A stretch of DNA of 64,000 bases from Cellulosimicrobium funkei (lineage in GTDB: Bacteria > Actinomycetota > Actinomycetes > Actinomycetales > Cellulomonadaceae): positions 1 to 64,000 of the forward strand of contig NZ_SOZH01000006.1 of assembly GCF_004519295.1 (NCBI RefSeq). Reading direction: 5' to 3'. The position numbers and the translations under genes are program-made. The notes under the pieces are model-generated. The model was not told the DNA's origin, ran no database searches, and was given only the letters and a program-made list of their open reading frames with translations. Shown here piece by piece: positions 56,235 through 64,000 of the stretch (positions are counted from its first letter, which is position 1; each line of letters opens with the position of its first letter).

Positions 56235-57940
56235 GCGCCGTGACGCCCCCGACCGCAGGCTCGGGCGCGGCGGAGCGCGCCGTCGACGTCGTGCGCGCCG
56301 TGAACGGCGTGCTCCTGCCCGGGTTCACCGGCACCGACGACCTGCCGACGTGGCTCGTCGACGCGGCCCGCGACGGCCTGGCCGGGGTCGTGCTGTTCGG
56401 GCACAACACGCCCGACGTCGCGACCACCGCCCGGCTGACCGCGCGCCTGCGCGGCGCGTCGCCCGACCTGCTCGTCGCGGTCGACGAGGAGGGCGGGGAC
56501 GTCTCGCGGCTGGAGGCGGCGACCGGGTCGAGCCTGCCCGGCAACGCGGCGCTCGGGCTGGTCGACGACGTCGCGGTCACCGAGGAGGTGGGCGCCGCGC
56601 TCGGCCGCCTGCTCACCGCGACGGGCGTCGACCTCGACCTCGCGCCCGACCTCGACGTGAACTCCGACCCCGACAACCCCGTGATCGGCGTGCGCTCGTT
56701 CGGCGCGGACCCCGCGCTCGTCGCCCGCCACGGCGCGGCGTTCGTCCGCGGCCTGCACGCCGGCGGCGCAGGTGCGTGCGGCAAGCACTTCCCGGGCCAC
56801 GGTGCGACGAACGTCGACTCGCACCTCGCGCTCCCGGTCGTGGACGCGAGCCTCGACGAGCTCCGCGCGCGCGACCTGCCGCCGTTCGTCGCGACCATCG
56901 CCCCGGGCGACGGGTCCGACGACGCGCTGCTCGACGCCGTGATGACGGCGCACGTCGTCGTCCCCGCGCTCGGCCCGCTGCCCGCGACGCTCGAGCCCGC
57001 CGTCGGCGCGCTCGTGCGCGAGCTCGGGTTCGACGGCCCGATCGTCACCGACGCGCTGGACATGGGTGCGGTCGCGACGTTCGCGGCGTCCGGCGCCCCG
57101 TCCCGCGCCGTCGGCGACGACACGGCGCCGCACGGCATCGGCGAGGTCGCGGTCCGCGCGGTCGAGGCGGGCGCCGACCTGCTGTGCCTCGGCACGACCG
57201 TCGGGCGCGACGACGAGGTCCTGTTCCGCCAGGCGCAGCGCGCGCTCGTGGACGCCGTCGCGTCCGGTCGCGTCGCGGTCGAGCGCCTGCACGCGTCCGC
57301 CGCACGCACGGCGCGCACCCTCGCCGCGGTCCGCGCGCGCCAGGCGGCGAGCGGCGTCGTCCCCTCGCCGGAGTCCGCGCACGCCGCGCTCGACGCCCTC
57401 GACCGGGTGGGCGCCCGCGTCGCGGCGCGCGCCGTCCGGTTCGCCGGCCCCGCGCCGCAGGATCCGCCCGTGACCGTGGCGCCCGACGTCGTCGACCTGC
57501 GCCTGCGGTTCGACCACGCCGCGGGCCGCACCGCGCAGCACGTCCAGCGCGCGCTCGACGACGCGTTCGGGCCCGACGTGCGGCACCTGCGCCCGGCCGA
57601 CGCCGCGGCGTGGGCGCGCACGCTCGACGCCGTGCGCGCGGGCGACCGCCCGCTCGTCGTCCTCACGCGCGAGCCGCTCCCCGGCTCGGGCGAGCACGAG
57701 CGGCTCACCGATCTGCTCGCCGCGCGGCCGGACGCCGCGGTCGTGCACACCGGGTTCCCCGGCGCCGTCGACGCGTGGTTCGGCGCGGACCGCACGGTCG
57801 TGGTCACGTGCGGGACGGGGCGCGCCAACGCGCGCGCCGCCGTCGCGCTCCTGCGGGGGACCGGCGCGGCCGCGGGCACCGAGGCGGGGACACCTCGCGA
57901 CGACGTGCCCGTCGGTGCGGCAGGGGAGGGGGAGCGATGA
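56231..57940 (+). CDS. nagZ: GH3 beta-N-acetylglucosaminidase (NagZ-like)
   Basis: 569 aa. The N-terminal GH3 barrel (about 1-365) has 'LLVAVDEEGGDVSRLE', the NagZ loop 'GACGKHFPGHGATNVDSHLA' with the His-Asp catalytic dyad and the nucleophile Asp in 'PIVTDALDMGAVATF'. About 200 C-terminal residues form a second domain of the two-domain Gram-positive type. There is no signal peptide, so it acts on imported GlcNAc-MurNAc-type disaccharides in the cytoplasm. Coupled by ATGA overlap to the permease before and anmK after. Confidence 0.88.
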   Translation: MSAVTPPTAGSGAAERAVDVVRAVNGVLLPGFTGTDDLPTWLVDAARDGLAGVVLFGHNTPDVATTARLTARLRGASPDLLVAVDEEGGDVSRLEAATGSSLPGNAALGLVDDVAVTEEVGAALGRLLTATGVDLDLAPDLDVNSDPDNPVIGVRSFGADPALVARHGAAFVRGLHAGGAGACGKHFPGHGATNVDSHLALPVVDASLDELRARDLPPFVATIAPGDGSDDALLDAVMTAHVVVPALGPLPATLEPAVGALVRELGFDGPIVTDALDMGAVATFAASGAPSRAVGDDTAPHGIGEVAVRAVEAGADLLCLGTTVGRDDEVLFRQAQRALVDAVASGRVAVERLHASAARTARTLAAVRARQAASGVVPSPESAHAALDALDRVGARVAARAVRFAGPAPQDPPVTVAPDVVDLRLRFDHAAGRTAQHVQRALDDAFGPDVRHLRPADAAAWARTLDAVRAGDRPLVVLTREPLPGSGEHERLTDLLAARPDAAVVHTGFPGAVDAWFGADRTVVVTCGTGRANARAAVALLRGTGAAAGTEAGTPRDDVPVGAAGEGER

Positions 57941-59235
57941 TCGTCCTGGGACTGTCCTCCGGCACGTCGGTCGACGCGATCGACGCGGCCGCGGCCGACC
58001 TCACGCTCGGCGACGACGGCGTGCTGCGCATGCGGCCCCGCGGCCACACGGAGTACGCGTGGCCGCGGGCCCTGCGCGAGCGCATCCTCAAGGCGTTGCC
58101 GCCCGCCGCGGTCGACGTGGCCGAGGTGGCCCAGCTCGACACCCTCATCGGGCAGGAGCTCGGCCGCGCCGGCCGGCGCGCGATCGACGACGTCGCCGGC
58201 GGCGACGTCGACCTCGTCGCGTCCCACGGCCAGACGATCTACCACTGGGTCGTCGGGGCGCGGGCCCGCGGGACGCTCCAGCTCGGCAACGCCGCGTGGG
58301 TCGCCGAGCACGTCAAGCGCCCCGTCATCAGCGACTTCCGCGTCGCCGACGTCGCGGCCGGCGGCCACGGCGCGCCGCTCGTCAGCGTGCTCGACGCGCT
58401 CTGGCTCGGGCGTGAGGACACCGGCGCCGACGGCGCGGGCACCGGGCTCACCGCGGCCCTCAACATCGGCGGGATCGCGAACGTGTCCCTCGTGGGGCGC
58501 GTCGACGACCCGGTCACCGGCTGGGACACGGGCCCCGGCAACTGCCTGCTCGACGTCGCGGTCGCGGCCCTCACCGACGGCCGTCTCGCGTACGACAGGG
58601 ACGGCGAGCTCGCCGCGCAGGGCACGGTCGACCCGGTGGCGCTCGCCGCGCTGCTCGACGACCCGTACTTCGCCGCGCCCGCCCCGAAGTCGACGGGCCG
58701 CGAGCTCTTCGACACGACGTACACGGCCCGCCGGCTCGCGTCCGTGCGCCCGGGGCTGACGGGCCCCGACCTCGTCGCGACGCTCACCGAGCTCACCGCG
58801 GTCAGCGTCGCCGACGCGCTCGCAGGCCGCGACGTGCGCCGCGTCGTCGCGTCCGGCGGGGGAGCGCGCAACCCCGTGCTCCTCGACCGGCTGCGTGCGG
58901 CGCTCGCCGAGCGCGTGCCGCACGCGTGCGACGTCGTGACGTCCGAGGCGCTCGGCCTGCCCGTCGACGCGAAGGAGGCGTACCTCTTCGCGCTCCTCGG
59001 CTTCCTGTCGGCCCACGGGCTGCCGGGCACCGCCGCCGGCGAGCACCGCCGTCGGGCGACCGGGGCGCGCCGCGCGGTCGTCCTCGGCTCGCTCACGCCG
59101 CCCACGCCGCTGCCGTGGCCCGCGGCGAGCGGCCCGGTGCGCCGTCTGGCGCTCGCCAACACCCCGCACGGCCTGCACCCGGGCCCGCGCACCCAGGGTC
59201 CGCTGCCGGACCCGACGAAGGGAACCTCCCGATGA
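57937..59235 (+). CDS. anmK: anhydro-N-acetylmuramic acid kinase
   Basis: 432 aa, ASKHA-fold kinase that opens 1,6-anhydroMurNAc and phosphorylates it to MurNAc-6-phosphate with ATP. Motifs: 'LGLSSGTSVDAIDAA', 'DLVASHGQTIYHW', 'NIGGIANVSLVG', 'GWDTGPGNCLLD' and 'RRVVASGGGARNPVLLDRL'. The presence of AnmK in a Gram-positive implies anhydro-sugars made by lytic transglycosylases. The last 50 residues are a Pro-rich extension. ATGA overlaps on both sides. Confidence 0.92.
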   Translation: MIVLGLSSGTSVDAIDAAAADLTLGDDGVLRMRPRGHTEYAWPRALRERILKALPPAAVDVAEVAQLDTLIGQELGRAGRRAIDDVAGGDVDLVASHGQTIYHWVVGARARGTLQLGNAAWVAEHVKRPVISDFRVADVAAGGHGAPLVSVLDALWLGREDTGADGAGTGLTAALNIGGIANVSLVGRVDDPVTGWDTGPGNCLLDVAVAALTDGRLAYDRDGELAAQGTVDPVALAALLDDPYFAAPAPKSTGRELFDTTYTARRLASVRPGLTGPDLVATLTELTAVSVADALAGRDVRRVVASGGGARNPVLLDRLRAALAERVPHACDVVTSEALGLPVDAKEAYLFALLGFLSAHGLPGTAAGEHRRRATGARRAVVLGSLTPPTPLPWPAASGPVRRLALANTPHGLHPGPRTQGPLPDPTKGTSR

Positions 59236-60200
59236 CCGACCCGACCGTCGCCACGAGCACCGCCTCGAGCCCCGACGAGTGGCAGGAGCTCGTCCGCCTC
59301 GCCTCGCCGACCGAGGAGCGCAACCCGCGCACCACCGACGTGGACCTGCTCCCCACCGCGGACGTCGTGCGGCTCATCACCGAGGAGGACGCCGGGGTCG
59401 CGGACGCCGTGCGGGCCCAGCGGGACCGCATCGCCGAGGCCGTGGACCTCGCGGTCGAGGCGCTGCGCAGCGGGGGCCGGGTGCACTACGTGGGGTCGGG
59501 GACGTCGGGCCGCCTCGGCGTGCTCGACGCCGTCGAGCTCCTGCCGACGTACGGGGTGGGCGAGGAGTGGTTCGTCGCGCACCTCGCCGGCGGCGTGGGC
59601 GCGATGATGGTGGCCGTCGAGGGCGCGGAGGACGACGTGGCGCTCGGGCGGTCCGACGTCGACGCGGTCGGGCCGCGCGACGTCGTCGTGGGCCTCGCCG
59701 CGAGCGGTCGCACCCCGTACGTGCGCGGCGCGCTCGACCTCGCGCGCGAGCGCGGCGCGCGCACCGTGCTCGTCTCGGCCAACCCCCACGCCCCGCTCGC
59801 CGCGGGGGTGGACGTCGCGATCCTCGTCGACACGGGTCCCGAGGTCGTCACGGGCTCCACGCGCATGAAGGCGGCGACCGCCCAGAAGCTCGTGCTCAAC
59901 ACGTTCTCGACCGCGGCGATGATCCGCCTGGGCAAGACGTACTCGAACCTCATGATCGACGTGCGCCCGACGAACCAGAAGCTGCGCGCCCGCATCGTCC
60001 GGATGCTCGTCCAGGCGACGGGCCTGCGCGCGGAGGAGTGCGAGGGCGTGCTGCGCGCGGCCGACGGCGAGGTGCACGTCGCGCTCGTCATGCTCCTCGC
60101 GGGCGTCGAGGCCGACGCCGCTCGCGACGCCCTGGCCGGCGACGGCGTGGCCGGCGTCCGCGGCGCGCTCGCGCGCCTGGGCGCCCTCCCCGCGCGCTGA
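59232..60200 (+). CDS. murQ: N-acetylmuramic acid 6-phosphate etherase
   Basis: 322 aa, SIS-domain enzyme cleaving the lactyl ether of MurNAc-6-P to give GlcNAc-6-P and lactate. Diagnostic pieces: 'LASPTEERNPRTTDVDLLPT', 'VHYVGSGTSGRLGVLDAVEL' with the catalytic Glu, 'VVGLAASGRTPYVRGAL' and 'STRMKAATAQKLVLNTFSTA'. Last gene of the uptake/salvage operon, followed by a REP-like array. nagA and nagB, the next steps, are not in the window. Confidence 0.95.
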   Translation: MTDPTVATSTASSPDEWQELVRLASPTEERNPRTTDVDLLPTADVVRLITEEDAGVADAVRAQRDRIAEAVDLAVEALRSGGRVHYVGSGTSGRLGVLDAVELLPTYGVGEEWFVAHLAGGVGAMMVAVEGAEDDVALGRSDVDAVGPRDVVVGLAASGRTPYVRGALDLARERGARTVLVSANPHAPLAAGVDVAILVDTGPEVVTGSTRMKAATAQKLVLNTFSTAAMIRLGKTYSNLMIDVRPTNQKLRARIVRMLVQATGLRAEECEGVLRAADGEVHVALVMLLAGVEADAARDALAGDGVAGVRGALARLGALPAR

Positions 60201-60206
60201 CGACCC

Positions 60207-60332
60207 CGGCGAGGGAGAGGCCAGGTACCACGAGGTAGAGCCGTGGTCGGGACCAGGCCTCGACCTCGCCCTACCAGGCCTCTGCCTCGGGCTACCGGGG
60301 CTCTACCTCGGCTGACCGGGGCTCTCCCTCGG
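60207..60332. repeat. REP-like array, copy 2
   Basis: Six degenerate units of 20-22 bp related to CCGAGGTAGAGCC-N-TGGTC, two forward (60207-60227, 60228-60249) and four inverted (60250-60332). Same family as 19570-19650. It lies between convergent murQ and yggS and runs into the yggS 3' end, supplying its last codons and stop. Confidence 0.75.
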
Positions 60333-61073
60333 CGGGGTGGGGCGGGGGCCGAAGACGGCGGTGCCGACGCGGACGATCGTCGCGCCCTCCGCGACCGCGA
60401 GCTCCAGGTCGCCGCTCATACCCATGGACAGCGCACGGGCGTCCGCGGTCCCGGGTGCGCCCGAGCCCACGACGGCGTCGCGCACCGCGCGCAGGCGCGC
60501 GAAGCCCGCGCGCACCACGGCCTCGTCGGGCGAGTTCGCGCCGATCGTCATGAAGCCCGCGAGGCGCAGCCCGTCGAGCGCGGCGACCGCCGTCGCGAGG
60601 GCGGGCGCGTCGTCGGGCCGCACGCCCGACTTGGACTCCTCGCCCGAGACGTTGACCTGGACCAGGACGTCGAGCACGCGGCCGTCCCGCGCGCAGCGCG
60701 CCGCGAGCGACTCGGCGAGCGCGAGCGAGTCCACGCTCTCGACGCCGGTCGCGGTGGCGAGGACCTGGTTGACCTTGTTGCGCTGGAGGTGGCCGATCAT
60801 GTGGACCTCGACCCGACCCGCGGCGACGAGGTCGGCCAGGTCGGGCGCCTTCGCCACGAGCTCCTGGACGCGGTTCTCGCCGATGAGGTCCGCGCCCGCC
60901 TCGACCACCGCCCGCACCGCGTCGGCGGGCTGGGTCTTCGTCGCCACGAGCAGCCGCACGTCCGACGCCGCACGCCCGGCCGCGCGCGCGGCGTGGTCCA
61001 CCCGGGTCCGCACCCGGGCGAGGTTCTGCGCGATCTGCGCGGGCAGCACGGACGACGGCTCGGCGAGGGGCAT
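60303..61073 (-). CDS. YggS/PROSC-family pyridoxal phosphate homeostasis protein
   Basis: 256 aa, PLP-binding TIM-barrel protein (alanine racemase fold) that keeps free PLP in balance. The PLP lysine lies in 'VRLLVATKTQPADAVRAVVE', with 'LIGENRVQELVAKAP', 'EVHMIGHLQRNKV', 'LVQVNVSGEESKSG' and 'ALSMGMSGDLELAVAEGATI'. The last 12 residues ('PTPPRESPGQPR') are encoded by the repeat array and extend past the usual end. TAGACT lies 6 nt before the ATG, indicating a leaderless mRNA. In related bacteria it sits with ftsZ; here it does not. Confidence 0.92.
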   Translation of the reverse strand: MPLAEPSSVLPAQIAQNLARVRTRVDHAARAAGRAASDVRLLVATKTQPADAVRAVVEAGADLIGENRVQELVAKAPDLADLVAAGRVEVHMIGHLQRNKVNQVLATATGVESVDSLALAESLAARCARDGRVLDVLVQVNVSGEESKSGVRPDDAPALATAVAALDGLRLAGFMTIGANSPDEAVVRAGFARLRAVRDAVVGSGAPGTADARALSMGMSGDLELAVAEGATIVRVGTAVFGPRPTPPRESPGQPR

Positions 61074-61079
61074 GCGGCC

Positions 61080-61085
61080 AGTCTA
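61080..61085 (-). promoter_or_regulatory. -10 box of yggS, leaderless start
   Basis: On the minus strand TAGACT lies 6 nt before the ATG, with no ribosome site. Confidence 0.5.
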
Positions 61086-61181
61086 GGTCGGCCGCACGGT
61101 CCGGGATCCGGGTCGTCTCAGGGTGGTCCCCGATCCGCACGGCCGCCCGATCGGCGAGAATGGTGGGGAAAGGACGGTGCC

Positions 61182-61580
61182 GTGAAGACGCTGCTCAACA
61201 TCATCTGGCTCGTGTTCGCCGGGCTGTGGCTCGCGCTGGGCTACGTCGTGGCGGGGGTCATCTGCTGCATCCTGATCGTGACGATCCCGTTCGGCATCGC
61301 GTCGTTCCGCATCGCGGGCTATGCGCTGTGGCCGTTCGGCCGCACGGTGGTCGACAAGCCGACGGCGGGCGCCTGGTCGACGATCGGGAACGTCATCTGG
61401 GTGCTCGTCGCGGGGATCTGGCTCGCGATCGGGCACGTCGTCACCGCGATCCCGCTCTTCGTGTCGATCATCGGCATCCCGCTCGGGATCGCCAACCTCA
61501 AGATGATCCCGGTCTCGCTCCTGCCGCTCGGCAAGGACATCGTCCCGACCGACGCGCGGTACACCTTCTACCAGCGCTGA
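61182..61580 (+). CDS. YccF domain inner-membrane protein
   Basis: 132 aa with two YccF repeats, each a hydrophobic pair of segments: 'LLNIIWLVFAGLWLALGYVV' with 'IVTIPFGIASFRIAGYALWP', and 'GNVIWVLVAGIWLAIGHVVT' with 'IGIPLGIANLKMIPVSLLPL'. A small membrane protein of unknown function, normal length. The GTG follows GGGGAAAGGA. It converges on the ybaK gene. Confidence 0.85.
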   Translation: MKTLLNIIWLVFAGLWLALGYVVAGVICCILIVTIPFGIASFRIAGYALWPFGRTVVDKPTAGAWSTIGNVIWVLVAGIWLAIGHVVTAIPLFVSIIGIPLGIANLKMIPVSLLPLGKDIVPTDARYTFYQR

Positions 61581-61586
61581 GGTCGG

Positions 61587-61608
61587 CGCGGGGTCGCGCC
61601 CCCCCGCG
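61587..61608. terminator. weak bidirectional hairpin between yccF and ybaK genes
   Basis: CGCGGGG (61587-61593) pairs with CCCCGCG (61602-61608). Short but placed between convergent genes. Confidence 0.4.
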
Positions 61609-61616
61609 GCGCGGTC

Positions 61617-62120
61617 CTACCGCGCGATCGGGGCGGCCGTGCCCGCCGTGAGGCGCAGGAGGTCCGCGGGCGACAGGCCGACGTCGAGCCCGCGGCGTCC
61701 GCCCGAGACGTAGACGGCGTCGAACGCGAGCGCGCTGTCGTCGACGAACGTGCGGTGAGGCTGCTTCTGGCCCAGCGGCGAGATCCCGCCGACGACGTAG
61801 CCCGTCGCGCGCTCGGCCGCGGCGGGCTCGGCCATGCTCGCCTTCTTGCCGCCTGCGGCCTTGGCGAGCGCCTTGAGGTCGAGCTGCCGGTCGACCGGCA
61901 CGATCCCGACGACGAGCGGGCCGCCGTCGACCACGGCGAGCAGCGTCTTGAACACCTGCTCCGCGGGCACCCCGATGGCCGCGGCCGCCTCGAGCCCGAA
62001 GGACAGCTCGCTCGACGGGTCGTGCTCGTACGGGTGGAGCGTGTGGGCGACCCCCTCGCGCTCGAGGAGGGCGACCGCGGGCGTGCCGGCGTGCGCGGAG
62101 GACTTCGACTTCTTGGCCAC
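61617..62120 (-). CDS. ybaK: Cys-tRNA(Pro)/Cys-tRNA(Cys) deacylase YbaK
   Basis: 167 aa, trans-editing deacylase that clears Cys mischarged on tRNA(Pro). Family motifs: 'SFGLEAAAAIGVPAEQVFKT' with the key lysine, 'VVGIVPVDRQLDLKALAKAA' and 'GYVVGGISPLGQKQPHRTFV'. The GTG at 62120 is chosen because a CACAAT box lies 6 nt upstream and the lysine-rich start 'VAKKSKSS' follows; an in-frame GTG 13 codons earlier would add Arg-rich residues. Confidence 0.9.
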   Translation of the reverse strand: MAKKSKSSAHAGTPAVALLEREGVAHTLHPYEHDPSSELSFGLEAAAAIGVPAEQVFKTLLAVVDGGPLVVGIVPVDRQLDLKALAKAAGGKKASMAEPAAAERATGYVVGGISPLGQKQPHRTFVDDSALAFDAVYVSGGRRGLDVGLSPADLLRLTAGTAAPIAR

Positions 62121-62162
62121 GGCCCGATTGTGCCGCAGCGCGCGGGGGAGCGCCCGCACGGG

Positions 62163-63347
62163 TCATCGGGGGGCGCGGGCCGTCGTGGGGCCGGCCGCGC
62201 GACGCAGGATGGCCGCCGTCACCAGGGCGAGCGCGGTCGCCGCCACGGCGACCCACACCGGCCCACGGTCGCCGAGCCGGGTGGCGATGGTCGCTGCGGC
62301 GACGGCCGGCCCCACGGCCGCGCCGACGTTGAGCGCCGCCGTGGCGAAGGAGCCGCCCAGGGTCGGTGCGCCCGACGCCGCGCGGAGCACCTGCGCGATC
62401 AACGTGCTGCCGACCGCGAAGCCCAGGACGCCCTGCACCAGCACGAGGCAGAGCAGCACCACCGGAACGGCGGCGAAGGCGGCCAGGGCGACCCAGCCGC
62501 CCAGCAGCAGGACGCCGCCCACGGCGACCACGACCCCGGGGATGCGGTCGGACGTCCGGCCCGCGACGGTGACGCCGAGGAAGGAGCCGACCCCGAAGAG
62601 CACGAGCGCGACGGGCACCCACCACCAGCTCAGCCCGGCGACGTCGGTCACCAGCGGTGCGAGGAACGTGAGCGTCGCGAAGGTGCCGGTGTTGACCAGC
62701 GCGGCGGACACCATCGTGAGGCCGAGCGGGGGCGAGACGAGCTGTGCCAGCTCTGTCCGCAGCGACGGTGCGTCGACGGACGGCAGGGCCGCACGCTCGG
62801 GCCCGCGCGCGGGGAGGCCGCGCGCGATCCCGAGCGCGGCGGGCAGGCAGAGGACCGCGACGGCCCAGAAGGTCGACTCCCAGCCCCACGCGGCGCCGAG
62901 GAGAGCCCCGGCCGGGACGCCCGCGACCATCGCGACGGTGGTGCCCGACAGCAGCACGGCGACGGCGCGCCCCGTGCGGTCCGCGGGCACGAGCGTCGCC
63001 GCCGTGCCGAGCGCGACGGCGAGGAACCCCGCGTTGGCGAAGGCTGCCACCACCCGGACCGCGACGAGCGCCGCGAAGCTCGGGGTGACCGCGCCGACGA
63101 CGTGGGCGAGGGCGAACAGCGCGACGCAGCCGAGCAGCGTCGCCCGCACCGGCAGGCGGCGGGCCGAAGCCGCCATGACCGGCGCGCCGACGACCATGCC
63201 GACGGCGAAGGCCGACGTCAGCAGGCCCGCCGTCCCCACCGGGACGTCGAGACGGGCGGCGATGTCCGGCACCAGGCCGGCGAGCATGAACTCCGAGGTG
63301 CCCATGGCGAAGACCGCCAGGGCGAGCAGGTACAGGGCACGAGGCAT
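62163..63347 (-). CDS. MFS drug exporter, Cmx/CmrA chloramphenicol type
   Basis: 394 aa, 12 membrane helices, DHA1 family. The N-terminus 'YLLALAVFAMGTSEFMLAGL' and 'GTAGLLTSAFAVGMVVGAP' closely resemble Cmx/CmrA and Streptomyces chloramphenicol exporters; 'GVPAGALLGAAWGWESTFW' is the motif C (antiporter) region in helix 5. It should act as a proton/drug antiporter; whether chloramphenicol is the real substrate is not known. The ATG has CCGGAG upstream. About 120 nt ahead lies a possible leader peptide. Confidence 0.85.
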   Translation of the reverse strand: MPRALYLLALAVFAMGTSEFMLAGLVPDIAARLDVPVGTAGLLTSAFAVGMVVGAPVMAASARRLPVRATLLGCVALFALAHVVGAVTPSFAALVAVRVVAAFANAGFLAVALGTAATLVPADRTGRAVAVLLSGTTVAMVAGVPAGALLGAAWGWESTFWAVAVLCLPAALGIARGLPARGPERAALPSVDAPSLRTELAQLVSPPLGLTMVSAALVNTGTFATLTFLAPLVTDVAGLSWWWVPVALVLFGVGSFLGVTVAGRTSDRIPGVVVAVGGVLLLGGWVALAAFAAVPVVLLCLVLVQGVLGFAVGSTLIAQVLRAASGAPTLGGSFATAALNVGAAVGPAVAAATIATRLGDRGPVWVAVAATALALVTAAILRRAAGPTTARAPR

Positions 63348-63470
63348 CGAGGGCTCCGGGGTGCGAGAGGACGAGCAGGAGGTGTCTCGTCACACCACGG
63401 TCAGCGCCCGGAGGGCGGCGTCCGGCACGGCACCCGCACGGAGCGGGGGCGGAGGGCAGCGCTGAGAGGC

Positions 63471-63536
63471 TCAGCGGTCCTGGGGGCTGACGGTGTGACC
63501 GAAAGCCCCCGGAGTGGATGCCTCAGGGCTCGACAT
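63471..63536 (-). CDS. possible leaderless leader peptide of the MFS exporter
   Basis: A 21-codon ORF starting 'MSSPEASTPGAFGHT' and ending 'VSPQDR'. The ATG is 7 nt from a TAGGGT box, the leaderless pattern. Its stop codon falls in the palindrome CGCTGAG-N3-CTCAGCG (63460-63476). Translation attenuation by leader peptides is known for chloramphenicol-resistance genes; applied here it is inference. Confidence 0.4.
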   Translation of the reverse strand: MSSPEASTPGAFGHTVSPQDR

Positions 63537-63543
63537 GGGCCAC

Positions 63544-63549
63544 ACCCTA
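63544..63549 (-). promoter_or_regulatory. -10 box upstream of MFS leader
   Basis: TAGGGT on the minus strand, 7 nt before the leader ATG and about 200 nt before the exporter gene. Confidence 0.4.
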
Positions 63550-63599
63550 CCCAAGTCGCCGCGCGGGCGCCGGGAGCCCCGACAGTCCCGGGCCTTCGG

Positions 63600-64000
63600 C
63601 TAGACGTTCACGTCGAGCAGCGAGCCGATCGCGTACGTGACGCCCATCGCGACCGCGCCGCCGACGACGGTCCTCACCGTCGCGCGGCGCGTGGGCGCGT
63701 CGCCGAGGCGTGCCGACCCCCAGCCGGTGAGGACGAGCGCGAGCACGACGGCGACGAAGGTGAGCGGGATACGGATGGCCGCCGGGGCCAGGAGGATCGC
63801 CGCGAGCGGCAGCAGGCCACCGACGGTGAACGACACGATCGACGCGACCGCGGCCTCCCACGGGCTCGTGAGCTCGTCGGGGTCGATGTGCAGCTCCGCG
63901 TCGGCGTGCGCGGCGAGCGGGTCGCGCTCGGTGAGCTGGACCGCGACCTGGCGTGCGAGGTCGGGCGTCAGGCCCTTCGCCTCGTAGATGCCGGCGAGCT
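63600..64000 (-). CDS. VIT/CCC1-family transporter, C-terminal part
   Basis: The 5' end lies beyond the window; about 132 C-terminal residues are present. The cytoplasmic metal-binding region shows 'AGIYEAKGLTPDLARQVAVQ' and 'TERDPLAAHADAELHI', followed by helices 'WEAAVASIVSFTVGGLLPLA', 'IPLTFVAVVLALVLTGW' and 'VRTVVGGAVAMGVTYAIGSL'. This matches the VIT1/CCC1 family of Fe/Mn transporters that move the metal out of the cytoplasm. The end 'LLDVNV' is the normal C-terminus. Confidence 0.88.
   Translation of the reverse strand, partial: LAGIYEAKGLTPDLARQVAVQLTERDPLAAHADAELHIDPDELTSPWEAAVASIVSFTVGGLLPLAAILLAPAAIRIPLTFVAVVLALVLTGWGSARLGDAPTRRATVRTVVGGAVAMGVTYAIGSLLDVNV

Overview
The window comes from a very high-GC actinobacterium. 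Coding DNA ends almost every codon in G or C, GTG starts and 4-nt stop/start overlaps are common, and several genes appear to be read leaderless from a TAnnnT box 6-7 nt before the start codon. Gene content (gatCAB, ACT-domain malic enzyme, class I KARI, DUF6986, Cmx-like MFS) suggests order Micrococcales, close to Cellulomonadaceae or Promicromonosporaceae. That placement is inference.

Layout. 0-4.4 kb: the end of an rRNA operon (5S), then gatCAB and a GNAT acetyltransferase. 4.5-19.5 kb: a urate/ureide/glyoxylate district. uraD-uraH-uaz turn urate into allantoin, allB and allE act further down, hyi-glxR-gcl take glyoxylate towards glycerate, and aceB plus malic enzyme take it to pyruvate. 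A DUF6986 aldolase-like protein sits in the aceB operon. An IclR regulator lies in the middle, and three promoter regions share a TTCC-N7-GGAA site. No allantoate-hydrolysing enzyme, ureidoglycolate lyase or permease is present, and an Ltp-repeat membrane protein plus a gene remnant interrupt the district.

19.5-30.7 kb: an ArsR/SRPBCC pair with twin operators, photolyase, POT peptide transporter, DoxX protein, two different dihydroxy-acid dehydratases, a PCD-VOC fusion and two lipoproteins. 30.7-38.2 kb: the most unusual block, a cytochrome P450 divergent from a five-gene overlapping operon (ketosynthase III/OleA-like, glycosyltransferase, second P450, OleC-like AMP-ligase, OleD-like reductase). 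It looks like a biosynthetic cluster related to beta-lactone/olefin pathways, without an OleB.

38.3-51.5 kb: a GH13 glucosidase, then branched-chain amino acid genes ilvB-ilvN-ilvC, leuB, ilvE and citramalate synthase. ilvB and citramalate synthase each have a leader peptide and attenuator. A 27-bp-arm palindromic element, an ASCH protein and a ROK regulator sit between ilvC and leuB. 51.5-60.2 kb: lipoate ligase, then an operon of ABC sugar-uptake genes with nagZ-anmK-murQ for salvage of cell-wall amino sugars. 60.2-64 kb: a REP-like repeat shared with 19.6 kb, YggS, YccF, YbaK, a Cmx/CmrA-like MFS exporter behind a possible leaderless leader peptide, and a truncated VIT-family transporter.
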